Source of the DNA: Oribacterium sinus | Lineage (GTDB): Bacteria > Bacillota > Clostridia > Lachnospirales > Lachnospiraceae | DNA: 64,000 nt | Assembly (NCBI RefSeq): GCF_014202695.1 | Contig: NZ_JACHHH010000005.1 | Coordinates: forward strand, 31,790-95,789 | Direction: 5' to 3' | Shown here: piece by piece, positions 8,642 through 19,435 of the stretch | How positions within the stretch are numbered: position 1 is the first letter of the stretch | Layout of the letters: each line of letters opens with the position of its first letter | Notes under the pieces: generated by a model | Database searches by the model: none | What the model was told of the DNA's origin: nothing | What the model saw: the letters and a program-made list of their open reading frames with translations, nothing else | Program-made: the position numbers and the translations under genes

Positions 8642-11600
8642 CTACTCGTTATCACCATCATCACCGAAGTCGGAAGCTAAGGAATAAAAATCATCCTGAT
8701 CCAGCTCTTCTATAGAGTCATCCTCTTCTGCGCTCTCTTCATTTTCCTCGGCATCCACCAGCTCTCCATCCTGGAATTCCTGCTTAGTATAGCCGTAGGC
8801 TCCGAAGTTTTCCTGCTTATCCTGACGATAGTCACCGCCGGATAAGAGTCTGTGCATATCCTGATTTGCATCGTAAAGATCTTCTGTAATCTCTACCACC
8901 TGCTGATTCTCATCCAGCACTCTCATGTCCAGACACAGAGCCTGCATTTCCTTTAAAAGAACCTTAAAGGACTCGGGTACTCCCGGCGCCGGAATGTTTT
9001 GTCCCTTGATGATTGCTTCGTAGGTCTTTACACGACCTGCCACATCGTCGGACTTCATGGTCAGAATCTCCTGCAGGGTATACGCTGCACCGTAGGCCTC
9101 CAAAGCCCAAACCTCCATCTCTCCGAAACGCTGTCCACCGAACTGGGCTTTACCTCCCAGAGGTTGCTGAGTAACCATGGAGTACGGACCGGTAGAACGG
9201 GCATGAATCTTATCGTCTACCAGGTGGTGAAGTTTCAAATAATGCATGAAGCCGATGGAAGTAGGACTGTCAAATTTCTCTCCGGTTCTTCCGTCTCTCA
9301 GCTGTACCTTTCCGTCAATGCCGATAGGCACACCCTGCCATTCCTTACGGTGGTCAAGATGCTCGCCCAAGTAAGCATATACTTCCGGATCCAATTCTTC
9401 CTTATGCTTCTCGGAAAATTCTTCCCAAGAAAGATTTACATAATCATTTGCCAGTAAAAGGGTCTGCTGAATATCCACCTCGGTTGCACCGTCAAAGATC
9501 GGGGTAGAAACATCAATGCCCAGGGCCTTTGCCGCTAAGGAAAGATGTAACTCCAAGACCTGTCCGATATTCATACGGGAAGGCACACCCAAAGGATTCA
9601 ATACGATATCCAAGGGACGACCGTTTGGAAGGTATGGCATATCCTCTACAGGAAGCACCCGGGAAACTACACCCTTGTTTCCATGACGTCCCGCCATCTT
9701 ATCTCCCACACCGATTTTTCTCTTCTGGGCGATATAGATACGAACGGACTGGGAAACTCCCGGAGCCAACTCGTCGGAATTCTCTCTGGTATAAACCATG
9801 GTGTTAATAACGGTTCCGTAAGCACCGTGAGGTACCTTTAAGGAGGTATCTCTTACTTCTCTTGCCTTCTCACCGAAGATGGCACGAAGCAAACGCTCCT
9901 CGGCGGTAAGCTCTGTCTCTCCCTTTGGCGTTACACGACCTACAAGAATATCTCCGGCACGAACCTCCGCACCGATACGGATAATTCCTCTTTCGTCCAG
10001 ATTCTTTAAGGCATCATCACCTACACCGGGAACGTCGGAGGTAATTTCTTCAGGTCCTAACTTTGTATCTCTGGCCTCACACTCATATTCTTCAATATGA
10101 ACGGAGGTGTAAACATCGTTTTGTACCAAACGCTCGGAAAGTAAAACCGCGTCCTCGTAGTTGTAACCTTCCCAAGTCATAAATCCGATTAAGGGGTTCT
10201 TTCCTAAGGCAATCTCGCCGTCCTTTGTAGAAGGACCGTCTGCAATAACATCCCCTGCCTCTACCCTGTCATGGGTATTGACAATGGGCTTTTGGTTATA
10301 ACAGTTACTGGGGTTACTACGCATAAACTTCATCAGCTTATACTCGTCAATTCCTCCGTCCTTATCTCTCTTAATCAAGATTCTTGCAGAGGAAGAAAGA
10401 GTAACCTCTCCACTGTTCTTCGCCACTACGCAGGCTCCGGAGTCTACCGCCGCCTTACTGGACATACCGGTATCCACCACTGCGGATTCGGTAATCAAAA
10501 GCGGCACTGCCTGACGCTGCATGTTGGATCCCATCAGGGCACGGTTCGCGTCATCGTTTTGCAGGAAAGGAATCATGGAAGTCGCTACCGAGAAGACCAT
10601 CTTCGGGGATACGTCCATTAAATCAATACTGGTCTTGGGAAAAGCAGAAGTCTGATCCCGATATCTACCGGAAACGTTATCATGCTTAAAATGTCCTTCC
10701 TCATCCAGAGGCTCATTCGCCTGAGCAACCACGAACTGGTCTTCCTCGTCTGCGGCAAGATATACCGCCTGATTGGTAACCACCGGATTGGCCGGATCGG
10801 TCTTATCTACCACTAAGTAAGGCGCCTCGATAAAACCGTACTCATTGATTCTTGCATAAGAAGCCAAGGAGTTAATCAAACCGATGTTCGGTCCTTCAGG
10901 GGTCTCGATAGGACACATTCTTCCGTAGTGGGTATAGTGTACGTCTCGCACCTCGAAACCTGCACGATCTCTGGAAAGACCGCCGGGTCCCAATGCGGAA
11001 AGTCTTCTCTTATGGGTAAGCTCGGAAAGCGGGTTGTTCTGGTCCATGAACTGAGACAGCTGGGAGGAACCGAAGAATTCCTTTACCGCTGCCGTTACGG
11101 GCTTAATATTGATTAAGGACTGAGGAGTAATTTCATCAATGTCCTGGGTGGACATTCTCTCCCTTACCACTCTCTCCATACGGGACAATCCGATACGATA
11201 CTGGTTCTGTAAAAGCTCTCCAACGGCACGAATACGACGATTTCCCAGATGGTCAATATCGTCCACTGTGCCGATTTCTTCATCCAGATTCAGTAAATAG
11301 TTAATGGAAGCAAAAATATCTTCCTTAGTAATATGCTTTGGAATCAGGCTGTGGATGTTCTTACGAATCCCATCTCTCAGTGCGTCCTCTCCCTGTCCTT
11401 CCACGGAAGCTAAAAGCTCCTTTAAGGCAGGATAGAATACTAATTCATTGATGCCGCACTCCTCAGGATTGATGGAAGCGGGAATCCACTCCTTAATATC
11501 CACCTGCATGGAAGAAAGCACCTTCTCGGTTCTTGTAGGTCCGTCAATCCAAACAAAGGGAACAGCGGCATTCTGAATCTGCTCCGCCAATTCCTGGCTA

Positions 11601-12541
11601 ACGGTTGCACCTGCCTCAGCCAGCTGTTCTCCGGTCTCCGGTGCATAAACAGCCTCAGCCAATACATGGCCCTTGATTCTGTTCTTAAAATGTAATTTCT
11701 TGTTGAACTTGTATCGTCCCACCTTGGCTAAATCATAGCGTCTTGGGTCAAAAAACATGGAGTTCAATAGGGATTGGGCGGAGTCAACGGAAAGCGGTTC
11801 TCCCGGTCGAATTTTTTTGTATAACTCTAAGAGACCTTCCTGGTAATTTTCAGAAGGATCTTTGTCGATAGAAGCTAAGAGCTTTGGATCTTCTCCGAAT
11901 AAATCAAGAATATCCTTGTTGGAACCTACCCCAAGCGCACGAATAAAGACAGTAACCGGTACCTTTCTGGTTCTGTCTACACGAACGAAGAATACGTCAT
12001 TGGAGTCTGTTTCGTACTCAATCCAGGCACCACGATTTGGAATTACGGTACTGCTGTAAAGCTCCTTACCTACCTTATCATGGTCTACCCCATAATAAAT
12101 TCCCGGAGAACGCACCAACTGAGAAACGATAACTCTTTCCGCACCGTTGATGACGAAGGAGCCGTTCTCTGTCATTAAAGGAAGGTCACCCATGAAGATT
12201 TCATGTTCATTGATTTCTTCCTTATCCTTATTAAAGAGGCGAACTTTAACCTTAAGGGGAGCTGCATAGGTTGCATCTCTTTCCTTACACTCTTCTATGC
12301 TGTACTTTGCCTCTTCCTTAGCCAGTTTGAAGTTCACAAACTCCAAGCTAAGATGTCCTGCAAAGTCCTGGATGGGAGAGATATCATCAAAGGCCTCCCT
12401 CAAGCCTTCATGCAAAAACCATTCATAAGAATCCTTTTGGATTTCAATGAGGTTTGGCATTTCCAGAACTTCTTTGCTCCGAGAGAAAGTCATTCTGAGA
12501 TTCTTTCCGGTTTGCACCGGATGCATTTTGCTTTTTTTCAT
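8642..12541 (-). CDS. rpoB: DNA-directed RNA polymerase subunit beta
   Basis: A 1299-residue subunit. Family segments are easy to see: the rifampicin-pocket region ([30 protein letters not shown]), the sequence [12 protein letters not shown]-like [14 protein letters not shown], and the C-terminal [22 protein letters not shown]. The start at 12541 ([10 protein letters not shown]) has AGGGGTG upstream; a longer open frame to 12598 lacks support. The C-terminus ends in an acidic tail rich in Glu/Asp, as in other Lachnospiraceae-type proteins. Unlike many genomes, rplJ/rplL are not directly upstream; an intergenic region with a hairpin element and an unrelated membrane protein are there instead. 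Confidence 0.97.
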   Translation of the reverse strand: MKKSKMHPVQTGKNLRMTFSRSKEVLEMPNLIEIQKDSYEWFLHEGLREAFDDISPIQDFAGHLSLEFVNFKLAKEEAKYSIEECKERDATYAAPLKVKVRLFNKDKEEINEHEIFMGDLPLMTENGSFVINGAERVIVSQLVRSPGIYYGVDHDKVGKELYSSTVIPNRGAWIEYETDSNDVFFVRVDRTRKVPVTVFIRALGVGSNKDILDLFGEDPKLLASIDKDPSENYQEGLLELYKKIRPGEPLSVDSAQSLLNSMFFDPRRYDLAKVGRYKFNKKLHFKNRIKGHVLAEAVYAPETGEQLAEAGATVSQELAEQIQNAAVPFVWIDGPTRTEKVLSSMQVDIKEWIPASINPEECGINELVFYPALKELLASVEGQGEDALRDGIRKNIHSLIPKHITKEDIFASINYLLNLDEEIGTVDDIDHLGNRRIRAVGELLQNQYRIGLSRMERVVRERMSTQDIDEITPQSLINIKPVTAAVKEFFGSSQLSQFMDQNNPLSELTHKRRLSALGPGGLSRDRAGFEVRDVHYTHYGRMCPIETPEGPNIGLINSLASYARINEYGFIEAPYLVVDKTDPANPVVTNQAVYLAADEEDQFVVAQANEPLDEEGHFKHDNVSGRYRDQTSAFPKTSIDLMDVSPKMVFSVATSMIPFLQNDDANRALMGSNMQRQAVPLLITESAVVDTGMSSKAAVDSGACVVAKNSGEVTLSSSARILIKRDKDGGIDEYKLMKFMRSNPSNCYNQKPIVNTHDRVEAGDVIADGPSTKDGEIALGKNPLIGFMTWEGYNYEDAVLLSERLVQNDVYTSVHIEEYECEARDTKLGPEEITSDVPGVGDDALKNLDERGIIRIGAEVRAGDILVGRVTPKGETELTAEERLLRAIFGEKAREVRDTSLKVPHGAYGTVINTMVYTRENSDELAPGVSQSVRIYIAQKRKIGVGDKMAGRHGNKGVVSRVLPVEDMPYLPNGRPLDIVLNPLGVPSRMNIGQVLELHLSLAAKALGIDVSTPIFDGATEVDIQQTLLLANDYVNLSWEEFSEKHKEELDPEVYAYLGEHLDHRKEWQGVPIGIDGKVQLRDGRTGEKFDSPTSIGFMHYLKLHHLVDDKIHARSTGPYSMVTQQPLGGKAQFGGQRFGEMEVWALEAYGAAYTLQEILTMKSDDVAGRVKTYEAIIKGQNIPAPGVPESFKVLLKEMQALCLDMRVLDENQQVVEITEDLYDANQDMHRLLSGGDYRQDKQENFGAYGYTKQEFQDGELVDAEENEESAEEDDSIEELDQDDFYSLASDFGDDGDNE

Positions 12542-12880
12542 CGACCGTTCACCCCTAATATCCGAGATATATCTCATCTCTTTGCTAAGAATCCACAAAA
12601 AACTTGTCCCAATTTGCCTTTAGTATTATAATCTGCTTAAAACAACTCGGGAAACTCCTTTAATTTATGGATTAGTTGACGATACGTTCACTTTTCTTTG
12701 ACATTTTTCTTCCTTTGGACGAAAAATAGGCAGAGTTATCCCCCTACCGGCCAAATAAGCAAACTTCATACTACCATTCTTTACCTTTTTCTGTCAAGGA
12801 GATTTGAGAAGAAGGCCTTGGAAATTTGAGAAGAAGGCCTTGGAATTTAGAAAGAAAACAGAAAAGGCTTTATGAAAAAA
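12542..12880 (-). other. Upstream region of rpoB, no gene seen
   Basis: Non-coding and AT-rich. A perfect TATAAT (minus strand, 12625-12630) is a possible -10 for rpoB, but no convincing -35 lies 17 bases upstream. A direct duplication (GAGAAGAAGGCCTTGGAA, twice) occurs at about 12806-12845. No attenuator or L10-type leader was recognised. Confidence 0.35.
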
Positions 12881-12883
12881 GCT

Positions 12884-13046
12884 AGAGTATTTATCGTTTT
12901 TTCTGTTGGAGATTTTGGAATCGTGGCACGCTCCCGCTAACTTCGCCTCGCAGCGGTACTAAGCTTCCAGCTTCGTTTCCTCGCTGTCAGCAAGTACCGG
13001 CGGGCTCAGATTGCCTCTATTCCAAAATACTCCCCCGAAAAAACAC
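12884..13046 (+). repeat. Dispersed hairpin element, copy B
   Basis: The core runs from GGCACGCTCCCGCTAACTTC (about 12925) to GGCGGGCTCAGATTGCC (about 12999). The arms GTTTTTTCTG...GATTTTGGAAT on the left pair with ATTCCAAAATAC...CGAAAAAAC on the right. The centre AGTACTAAGC-like/GCAAGTACC segments also pair. It lies downstream of the minus-strand membrane protein that ends at 13123. Confidence 0.85.
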
Positions 13047-13122
13047 TCAAATTATCTTCTTTCATAAAACCCATGAGTGGTATTCTTTATGCTTTGGTTT
13101 TCAGTTCAAATATCTTTCAATA

Positions 13123-13629
13123 TTACTTCTTTGCTTGTTGCTTCTTCACTGCGTCTTCCGCCTTCTTTCTTAAGTTGGCGAAAAATCCTTTCTTCTTTGG
13201 TGCCTCAGGTACCACTCCGCCTCGTACAGACTTGATAGAGCGAATATAGATTCCGGATACCGCACACTTTACTTCCTTCTTTACAGGAAGTACCTCATAA
13301 ACATTGGGATCCGCCATAAGAGCTAATACCTTCGGTCCCACCTTTGCCTTAACAATGGGAAGCTTTGAAAAGCGAAGATAGAAGGGAAGCTCCTTCTCCA
13401 CCTGCTCCGGCAAGCCTGCCGCAACAGCCGCCTTCACACTCAGCTTCTTCTTATCAATAATCAACATGGAAACTTCCATGGTATTGGCTTCAATCATGGG
13501 TTGCTGTGCAGCCTGCTTTTCCTGCAAACGTCTTCCCATAAAATATAAAGCTATTAATACGATGAAAAGCAAAATCAAAATTACCAACAAAATCGAAATA
13601 ATGCTTTGTGGAGCAATTGCCAGTACCAT
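13123..13629 (-). CDS. Conserved hypothetical membrane-anchored protein
   Basis: A 168-residue protein. One strong hydrophobic helix lies at the N-terminus (about residues 6-32, SIISILLVILILLFIVLIALYF), followed by a cytoplasmic-type domain of about 110 residues and a very basic Lys/Ala-rich tail (KKKGFFANLRKKAEDAVKKQQ). I do not recognise the family. The ATG at 13629 has GAGG 5 bases before it; a GTG six bases earlier is an alternative start. No neighbour gives a strong functional hint; it lies between rpoB and a DUF1934 gene, all on the minus strand. Confidence 0.7.
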   Translation of the reverse strand: MVLAIAPQSIISILLVILILLFIVLIALYFMGRRLQEKQAAQQPMIEANTMEVSMLIIDKKKLSVKAAVAAGLPEQVEKELPFYLRFSKLPIVKAKVGPKVLALMADPNVYEVLPVKKEVKCAVSGIYIRSIKSVRGGVVPEAPKKKGFFANLRKKAEDAVKKQQAKK

Positions 13630-13691
13630 GAACACCTCATTTCCAAGTCTACAAATTATTGTGCTTATTTTTGCAAAGAAACGTTTACATT

Positions 13692-14108
13692 TTACTCCGA
13701 ATAGGGCGAAATTGCAATGGAGAGTTCTGTCTCCGCCACCTTTTGCCCAAACTGAAAGAGTGTGTAATAGAGACGAATTTCTCCTTGTCCCCGAGAGAAG
13801 TCGACATTTCGAAAATCCACCTCTGCCGTATCAAACTCCAAGGGCAGAACGCCTACCTCCGTTTCATAGTCCACTTTCCAACGGACGCCTCCTTCATAGA
13901 GAAGTTTCTCCTCTTCCTTCCAGTTTCGTATAATTTCCAGACGACCTTCCGTCGGATATAACTTCATGCCATGGTGTACTCCCTCTTGAAAATAGCTGAG
14001 AAGAAACTGCTCTCCTCTTTGCATCAGTACACCGGAATGCTCCAGTACGAAGCTGTCCAGGTCCCCGTCATATTTTTGCCTGGTATGCATAGTCATTTTG
14101 ACCTTCAT
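13692..14108 (-). CDS. DUF1934 domain protein (calycin-like beta-barrel)
   Basis: A 138-residue cytoplasmic protein. Its length, the pattern MKVKMTMHTRQKYDGDLDSF...GVLMQRGEQFLLSY and the ending with alternating beta strands (GEIRLYYTLFQFGQKVAETELSIAI) match DUF1934 (Bacillus YwiB-like), a small barrel family of unknown function. The start could be either the first Met or the fifth (14096), which has AAGG five bases before it. There is no signal peptide. The 220-base gap upstream contains a short direct repeat of CCATAACTTTTCTTT and no gene. Confidence 0.75.
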   Translation of the reverse strand: MKVKMTMHTRQKYDGDLDSFVLEHSGVLMQRGEQFLLSYFQEGVHHGMKLYPTEGRLEIIRNWKEEEKLLYEGGVRWKVDYETEVGVLPLEFDTAEVDFRNVDFSRGQGEIRLYYTLFQFGQKVAETELSIAISPYSE

Positions 14109-14330
14109 CTTAATCTCTTACCTCAGTCACAGCTTTCTTTTTCCATAACTTTTCTTTTCCATAACTTTTCTTTACGACAATAAAGACAATATAATAGGGA
14201 CCCTGCGTGCATAACAGAGCCCCTAGGAGAATGGAAATCAAACATTTAAAATCAAATTGATTGTGTACTTAGTATAGCACAATCTTGCAAAAAAGTTTAA
14301 AGTCCACGGAAATAATTATTTATGAAATTC

Positions 14331-15398
14331 TTAAGGTCTATGAAAAGCACTCTCTAGAAGTTTCTCTACCAGCTCTTCTATGGAATATCCCTTTTTCTTA
14401 AAAAGCATGGGATACATGGAAATAGAAGTGAAGCCCGGCATAGTATTGATTTCATTAAAAATCACCTCTTCCCCGGACAAGAAGAAATCCACTCTGGAGA
14501 GAGAGAAGCCGTCCACCGCTAAGAAGACCGTCTCAGCCGCCTTTCTGATTTTCTCTTCAATCTCCCCGAAGATATCCGGATGGAGTTCCGTCTTGGAATC
14601 CGGATTATTATATTTGGCGTCATAATCATAGAACTCTGCTGCCGCAAGAATTTCTCCCACAGAGGAGCTTTCTACCTGCCCTTCTTTTCCGGAGAATACT
14701 GCACATTCCAGTTCTCTTCCTGTAATGCTTTCTTCCACCAAGACTCTTCTATCCACCGAAAGGGCATTTTCCACCGCCATCTTTAAGGCCTCTCTATCCT
14801 TTGCCTTACTTACGCCGCAGGAAGAGCCTGCATTGGAAGGCTTTACAAACACCGGATAGGAAAGAGCAGCTTCCACCTTGGAAATAATCTTCTCCTGATT
14901 TTCCCACTGGCTTCGCACAAAGGAGATATACTTAGCCTGTCGAACGCCAATCTTTGCCAAAGGCTTTTCCACCGCCATCTTAGTATAAACCTTATCCATA
15001 GAAATCGCAGAGGAAAGTACCCCGCAGCCCACATAGGGAATTCTGGCAATCTCCAAAAGTCCTTGAATGGTTCCGTCTTCTCCATCCTTGCCATGAAGCA
15101 CCGGAAAGACTACATCAATTTTTTCCAAATGACTTTCTCCGTTTTTCCCCAGAAAAAGCACGGAAGAAAGCTTTGCGTCCGGAAGAATCATGGCTCTCTC
15201 TGCACTTTCCTTCCAGCTTCCGTCTTCAATGGCTTCTTCTTTCTCCACCGGAATCCATTCCCCGGATTTCGTAATACCGATACAAAGCACCTTGTACTTT
15301 TCTTGATTTACCGCCCTCTTAATCGTGAGTACAGAGCGACAAGAAACCTCATGTTCTGTAGACTGTCCCCCAAAAAGTAAAACCAGGGTCTTCCTCAT
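14331..15398 (-). CDS. ddl: D-alanine--D-alanine ligase
   Basis: A 355-residue ATP-grasp enzyme that joins two D-Ala for peptidoglycan precursors in the cytoplasm. Visible features are the N-terminal LLFGGQSTEHEVSCRS, the region FPVLHGKDGEDGTIQGLLE and YVGCGVLSSAISMDK, the nucleotide-binding loop PSNAGSSCGVSKA, and the metal/substrate end segment FNEINTMPGFTSISMYP. Two adjacent ATGs (15398, 15401) follow AGAAGG; the second gives the better spacing of 6. The open frame extends to 15443 without support. It is the last gene of the secDF-tgt-yajC-ddl minus-strand run, with about 105 bases separating it from yajC. Confidence 0.94.
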   Translation of the reverse strand: MRKTLVLLFGGQSTEHEVSCRSVLTIKRAVNQEKYKVLCIGITKSGEWIPVEKEEAIEDGSWKESAERAMILPDAKLSSVLFLGKNGESHLEKIDVVFPVLHGKDGEDGTIQGLLEIARIPYVGCGVLSSAISMDKVYTKMAVEKPLAKIGVRQAKYISFVRSQWENQEKIISKVEAALSYPVFVKPSNAGSSCGVSKAKDREALKMAVENALSVDRRVLVEESITGRELECAVFSGKEGQVESSSVGEILAAAEFYDYDAKYNNPDSKTELHPDIFGEIEEKIRKAAETVFLAVDGFSLSRVDFFLSGEEVIFNEINTMPGFTSISMYPMLFKKKGYSIEELVEKLLESAFHRP

Positions 15399-15503
15399 CA
15401 TTTTCCTTCTTTCTATTTTTGTAAAACATCTTATTCTTCCCAAACAGGAGAATAAGTATTTTGAAAGCTTAAAACAAAATCTGCTCTACTCTCGATCAAA
15501 GCC

Positions 15504-15785
15504 TTAGTTAGAAGCCTTCTCAATCTGAACGATGGCTGTCTTCTGCATCGGAATACGACAGTTCTTGTTTCCGCCGAACTCTACGATTACCGTATCCTCG
15601 GTAAGGTCAATGATGACACCGTAAAATCCCGAACTGGTAAGAACCGTATCTCCCACAGCAAGGGAGCTCATCAAATCCTGCAGTTTTTTCTTTTCCTGCT
15701 GCTGAGGACGAACACCCAAAAAATAGAACATGGCAATAATCACTACCGCATAAATAATCCAACCTACTGCTCCCAATCCTGCCAT
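15504..15785 (-). CDS. yajC: Preprotein translocase accessory subunit YajC
   Basis: A 93-residue inner-membrane protein with one N-terminal helix (about residues 8-26) followed by the conserved FLGVRPQQQEKKKLQDLMSSLAVGDTVLTSSGFYGVI segment. YajC associates with SecD/SecF and the Sec channel. AAGGAG precedes the ATG. It follows tgt by about 35 bases, and secDF is two genes upstream, so the whole set probably forms one export-related transcript. Confidence 0.94.
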   Translation of the reverse strand: MAGLGAVGWIIYAVVIIAMFYFLGVRPQQQEKKKLQDLMSSLAVGDTVLTSSGFYGVIIDLTEDTVIVEFGGNKNCRIPMQKTAIVQIEKASN

Positions 15786-15820
15786 AATGTATCTCCTTTT
15801 CTTCTGTCAAATCTTCTCCC

Positions 15821-17008
15821 TTAGGAGTTTTGTATTTTTAGTTTATATAAGGCTTCCGTCTTCCAGCTTTCCCAACGATTTTCCCGAATGGCGTTACGCA
15901 TTTCCACCATCAGGCGATTGTAATAGGAAAGATTATGTAAAACGCAAAGCCGCATTCCCAGCATTTCCTTCGCCTTTAAAAGATGACGGATATACGCTCT
16001 GGAAAAACCGCCGGTATACGTTCCGTCCTCTTTTCGAATCCCTTTGCAAGCCGGGCAATCACAGCCCTCTTCAATGGGGCGCATATCCTTTTCATAAGCC
16101 AGGTTCCAAAGATTCAGCTTTCCGGTGGCATGATACACATGACCATGTCTTCCGTTTCTGCTGGGGAATACACAATCGAAAAAGTCAATTCCCCGATCCA
16201 CAGCCTGAATCATATTTTCCGGAGTTCCTACCCCCATAAGGTAAGTAGGCTTATGCCGGGGCAAATGAGGAACCACCGCATCCAAAATCCGGTACATATC
16301 CTCATGGCTTTCTCCCACGGCCAGACCGCCAACTGCATAGCCTTCCAAATCCAGCTCCGTAATACGCTTGGCATGGTCGACGCGAATATCTTCCAAAACC
16401 CCTCCCTGATTGATTCCAAAGAGAATCTGCTTAGGATTCAGGGTATCTTCCAGGCTGTTCAAACGATCCATCTCCGCCTGACAACGAAGAAGCCAACGGG
16501 TGGTTCTCTCCACGGAAGGAAGAATATAATCCCGTTCCGCCAAGGCCGGCGGACACTCGTCAAAGGCCATGGCAATGGTAGAGCCCAAGTTAGACTGAAT
16601 CTGCATGGATTCCTCCGGTCCCATGAAAATCCTTCTTCCATCAATATGGGAGCGGAATTCCACCCCTTCTTCCCGAATTTTTCTTCCGGTCTTCGCTAGA
16701 CTGTAAACCTGAAAACCGCCGGAATCGGTAAGGATGGGCTTGTCCCAATTCATCATCCTGTGTAAGCCACCCAGCTCCCGGATAACCTTGTCTCCGGTTC
16801 GCACATGGAGATGATAGGTATTGGACAACTCCACCTGTGTATGCACCAGACGAAGATCATCCGTGGATACCCCACCCTTGATGGCTGCCACAGTACCCAC
16901 ATTCATAAAGACCGGGGTTTCTATCACACCATGGACGGTTTCCACATGGGCAGACTTGGCTCTTCCGCACTGCCCTTTGATTTCATATTTCATTTTGGCA
17001 GCTGCCAT
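15821..17008 (-). CDS. tgt: tRNA-guanine transglycosylase (queuosine pathway)
   Basis: A 395-residue enzyme that exchanges G34 of GUN-anticodon tRNAs for the preQ1 base. Key motifs are ILTDSGGFQVYSL with the active-site Asp, the region FDCVFPSRNGRHG with the nucleophilic Asp, and the zinc site CDCPACKG...H near residue 315-345. The start ATG at 17008 (MAAAK) has GGGG five bases upstream; a GTG two codons earlier and the ATG at 16993 are alternatives. It lies between secDF and yajC, an ordering that differs from the tgt-yajC-secDF arrangement common in other bacteria. Confidence 0.95.
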   Translation of the reverse strand: MAAAKMKYEIKGQCGRAKSAHVETVHGVIETPVFMNVGTVAAIKGGVSTDDLRLVHTQVELSNTYHLHVRTGDKVIRELGGLHRMMNWDKPILTDSGGFQVYSLAKTGRKIREEGVEFRSHIDGRRIFMGPEESMQIQSNLGSTIAMAFDECPPALAERDYILPSVERTTRWLLRCQAEMDRLNSLEDTLNPKQILFGINQGGVLEDIRVDHAKRITELDLEGYAVGGLAVGESHEDMYRILDAVVPHLPRHKPTYLMGVGTPENMIQAVDRGIDFFDCVFPSRNGRHGHVYHATGKLNLWNLAYEKDMRPIEEGCDCPACKGIRKEDGTYTGGFSRAYIRHLLKAKEMLGMRLCVLHNLSYYNRLMVEMRNAIRENRWESWKTEALYKLKIQNS

Positions 17009-17027
17009 AGTCACCCCTTTTCCTTTA

Positions 17028-19166
17028 CTATTTCTTGCTAAGCTGTTCCTTCTTTCTCTTGGAAAGAATCACAAAATCAAACCAAAGCGGTCCTGCGATA
17101 CATACGGAAGACCATGCACCTGCCACAATACCCACCATCAAGGGCAGAGTGAAATCTCTAATGGAGCTTACTCCGAAGATGTAAAGCACAAATACGGAAA
17201 TAAAGGTAGTCAGTGAGGTGTTGATTGAACGGGTTACCGTACTGGAAATCGCCTCATTTACCACATATTCCAATCCCTTCTTCTTGGTACCGTTGTGTAA
17301 ATTCTCACGGATACGGTCAAAGATAACGATGGTAGCGTTAATGGAATATCCTACGATGGTAAGGATACAAGCAATAAAGTTTGAGCCCACCGCCCAGCGA
17401 AGTACCGCATAAAAAGTAACGGTAATCAATACGTCATGAGCCAAGGCCATTACGGAAGCGGAGGCAAACTTAATGTCTCTGAATCGAATCCAGATATAAA
17501 TCAACATACAGAAGATAGCAATCAGCAAAGCCCAAACCGCATCCTTCTTCATTTCTGTGGAAACCGCACCGGAAATGTTCTCGGTAACAATCTTATCCTC
17601 GGAAATGGAGAACTTCTCCTGAAGACTATCATACAGCTTAGTTCTTTCCTCGGTGGTCATGGTTCTGGTCTTAATGATAACCTCATTGGTTCCCGCAACC
17701 TTAGCAGCCTGGGTGGAAGCATTTCCCCCGGTAGCCGCGGTAAACAGAGGAATCACCTCACTATCTATCTCCTTCATGGACATATCCTTATCGAAGGTAA
17801 TGGTAGTGGAGGAACCTCCCTTAAAGTCCAGGTCATAGTTAAAGATATCTCCGGTATTTTTCTTATTCATTGCCAGGAAAATGAATCCCACAATAATTAC
17901 TAAGGAAGAAATGCTGTAAGCAATTCTTCTGAAACCGATAAAGTTGATTACCTTGGTTTCCTTCTTAATACCGTAGAGCTTGGGGTTTGTCGCTCCCAAA
18001 GCGAAAAAAGCAGTTAATAATCCTCTGGTTACAAAAAGTGCAGTAATCAGAGAAATGATAATACCGATGGCCAAGGTGGTTGCAAAGCCCTTTACGGTTC
18101 CTGAACCACGGACATACAGCACTGCCGCCGCAATCAAAGTAGTGATGTTACCGTCCAAAATTGCAGACAAGGCCTTTTCAAATCCTGACTTAATTGCCTT
18201 ATCCACAGAATTTCCGGCACCAATTTCTTCTTTAATTCTAGTGAAGATAATAACGTTTGCATCCACCGCCATACCGATGGATAGAATAATTCCGGCAATA
18301 CCCGGCAAAGTCAGGGTAACTTCAAAGGCCTGCATCAGCACCATTTCCAGCCCCACATACATGAAAAGAGCCAAAGATGCCGCAAGACCGGGGATACGAT
18401 AAACACAAAGCATGAAAAGCATAACCAATGCAATACCGATAGCCGCAGCCTTCAAAGAGGTGGAAATCGCTTCCGCACCCAAGGTAGCACCGATTACATT
18501 GGAACGAAGCTCTGTCAGGCTAACCGGCAAAGCACCGATACGAATGGTAGAAGCAATCTTCTGCGCCTGCTCATAGCTTTCGATGGGACTGATGCTGGCC
18601 TGTCCGCCGGTAATCGCTTCTTTAACATTTGGAGAAGAAATGACTTCATTGTTATAGATAATGAAGATACGCTTTCCCACATTGTTCTTGGTGGCTTCCG
18701 CAAATTTTGTCGCACCTGCCTCTGTGAAATGCAACTCAATCACATATTCACGATTGTTGTTCTGGTTGGTCATTCCCGCAGTAGCTGTTTTTACATCGTC
18801 ACCGGTAAGAAGAACATTGCCATCCTCATCCGCAAACTGCAGGGTACCCGGCTCTCCAAGCTCTGCCAAAATTTCATTGGCATCGGTAGCTCCGGGAATA
18901 TCAATATTGATACGATTCTTTCCTTCCTGATATACCTGCGCCTCTGTGGAATAGCTCTGAGCCTTCATTTGAAGCTTATACACCGTGTCACTCATCTGCT
19001 CGGCGGTAGGATTCTCTTCCACGGTTTGGTAGGTGATGGACACACCACCGTTCAGGTCCAAGCCCAGCTTAATGTTTTTTGCGTTCAGGTATCCCAAAAC
19101 GCAAAAAGCTATGGTCAGCAGGAGGATTCCTATAAGCCGTAGCACTGCATTTGATTTCTTGTTCAT
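17028..19166 (-). CDS. secDF: Fused protein-export membrane protein SecDF
   Basis: A 712-residue fusion. The SecD half (about residues 1-395) has the start helix, the GLDLNGGVSITYQ motif, a periplasmic-type domain and a block of membrane helices with GMAVDANVIIFTRIKEE. The SecF half (about 400-712) starts after a linker, has the GGSSTTITFD segment and a second helix block containing YSINATIVIFDRIREN. SecDF uses the proton or sodium gradient to pull translocated proteins. The fusion is known in Firmicutes. AAGGAAG is present before the ATG. The downstream tgt begins only 19 bases after the stop, indicating co-transcription. Confidence 0.95.
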   Translation of the reverse strand: MNKKSNAVLRLIGILLLTIAFCVLGYLNAKNIKLGLDLNGGVSITYQTVEENPTAEQMSDTVYKLQMKAQSYSTEAQVYQEGKNRINIDIPGATDANEILAELGEPGTLQFADEDGNVLLTGDDVKTATAGMTNQNNNREYVIELHFTEAGATKFAEATKNNVGKRIFIIYNNEVISSPNVKEAITGGQASISPIESYEQAQKIASTIRIGALPVSLTELRSNVIGATLGAEAISTSLKAAAIGIALVMLFMLCVYRIPGLAASLALFMYVGLEMVLMQAFEVTLTLPGIAGIILSIGMAVDANVIIFTRIKEEIGAGNSVDKAIKSGFEKALSAILDGNITTLIAAAVLYVRGSGTVKGFATTLAIGIIISLITALFVTRGLLTAFFALGATNPKLYGIKKETKVINFIGFRRIAYSISSLVIIVGFIFLAMNKKNTGDIFNYDLDFKGGSSTTITFDKDMSMKEIDSEVIPLFTAATGGNASTQAAKVAGTNEVIIKTRTMTTEERTKLYDSLQEKFSISEDKIVTENISGAVSTEMKKDAVWALLIAIFCMLIYIWIRFRDIKFASASVMALAHDVLITVTFYAVLRWAVGSNFIACILTIVGYSINATIVIFDRIRENLHNGTKKKGLEYVVNEAISSTVTRSINTSLTTFISVFVLYIFGVSSIRDFTLPLMVGIVAGAWSSVCIAGPLWFDFVILSKRKKEQLSKK

Positions 19167-19385
19167 CTTCTACTTCCTTTACAATCGAATTTGGTGAAAC
19201 GCTTTTCTCCTCCGGAAAAGGAAAAATGTTTCACCAGATTTCGCCCTTATCCCTGTTTTCTCCGAAGTTTTCCGGTTACTCCCATCACTCGGGCATATAC
19301 CGATTTATATTATCATAGGCTCACCCTGCTCGCAAGAAAAAAGGCAATTCCTTTCCTAGAAATACGGGATTTTTTCAAAAAAATA

Positions 19386-19412
19386 TCCCCAAGGCCTTCC
19401 TGGCCAAGGGGA
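19386..19412 (-). terminator. Terminator after the MarR-type gene
   Basis: CCCCTTGGCC and GGCCTTGGGG (minus strand) form a stem with a two-base mismatch and a short AGGAA loop. ATATTTTTTT follows on the minus strand, as expected for an intrinsic terminator. Confidence 0.7.
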
Positions 19413-19435
19413 CTTTTTCGATTCTTCCGTTACTT

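Noticed and set aside
12599-13122. rplL or other ribosomal protein gene upstream of rpoB
   Set aside because: No open frame of suitable length or composition exists on the minus strand here.
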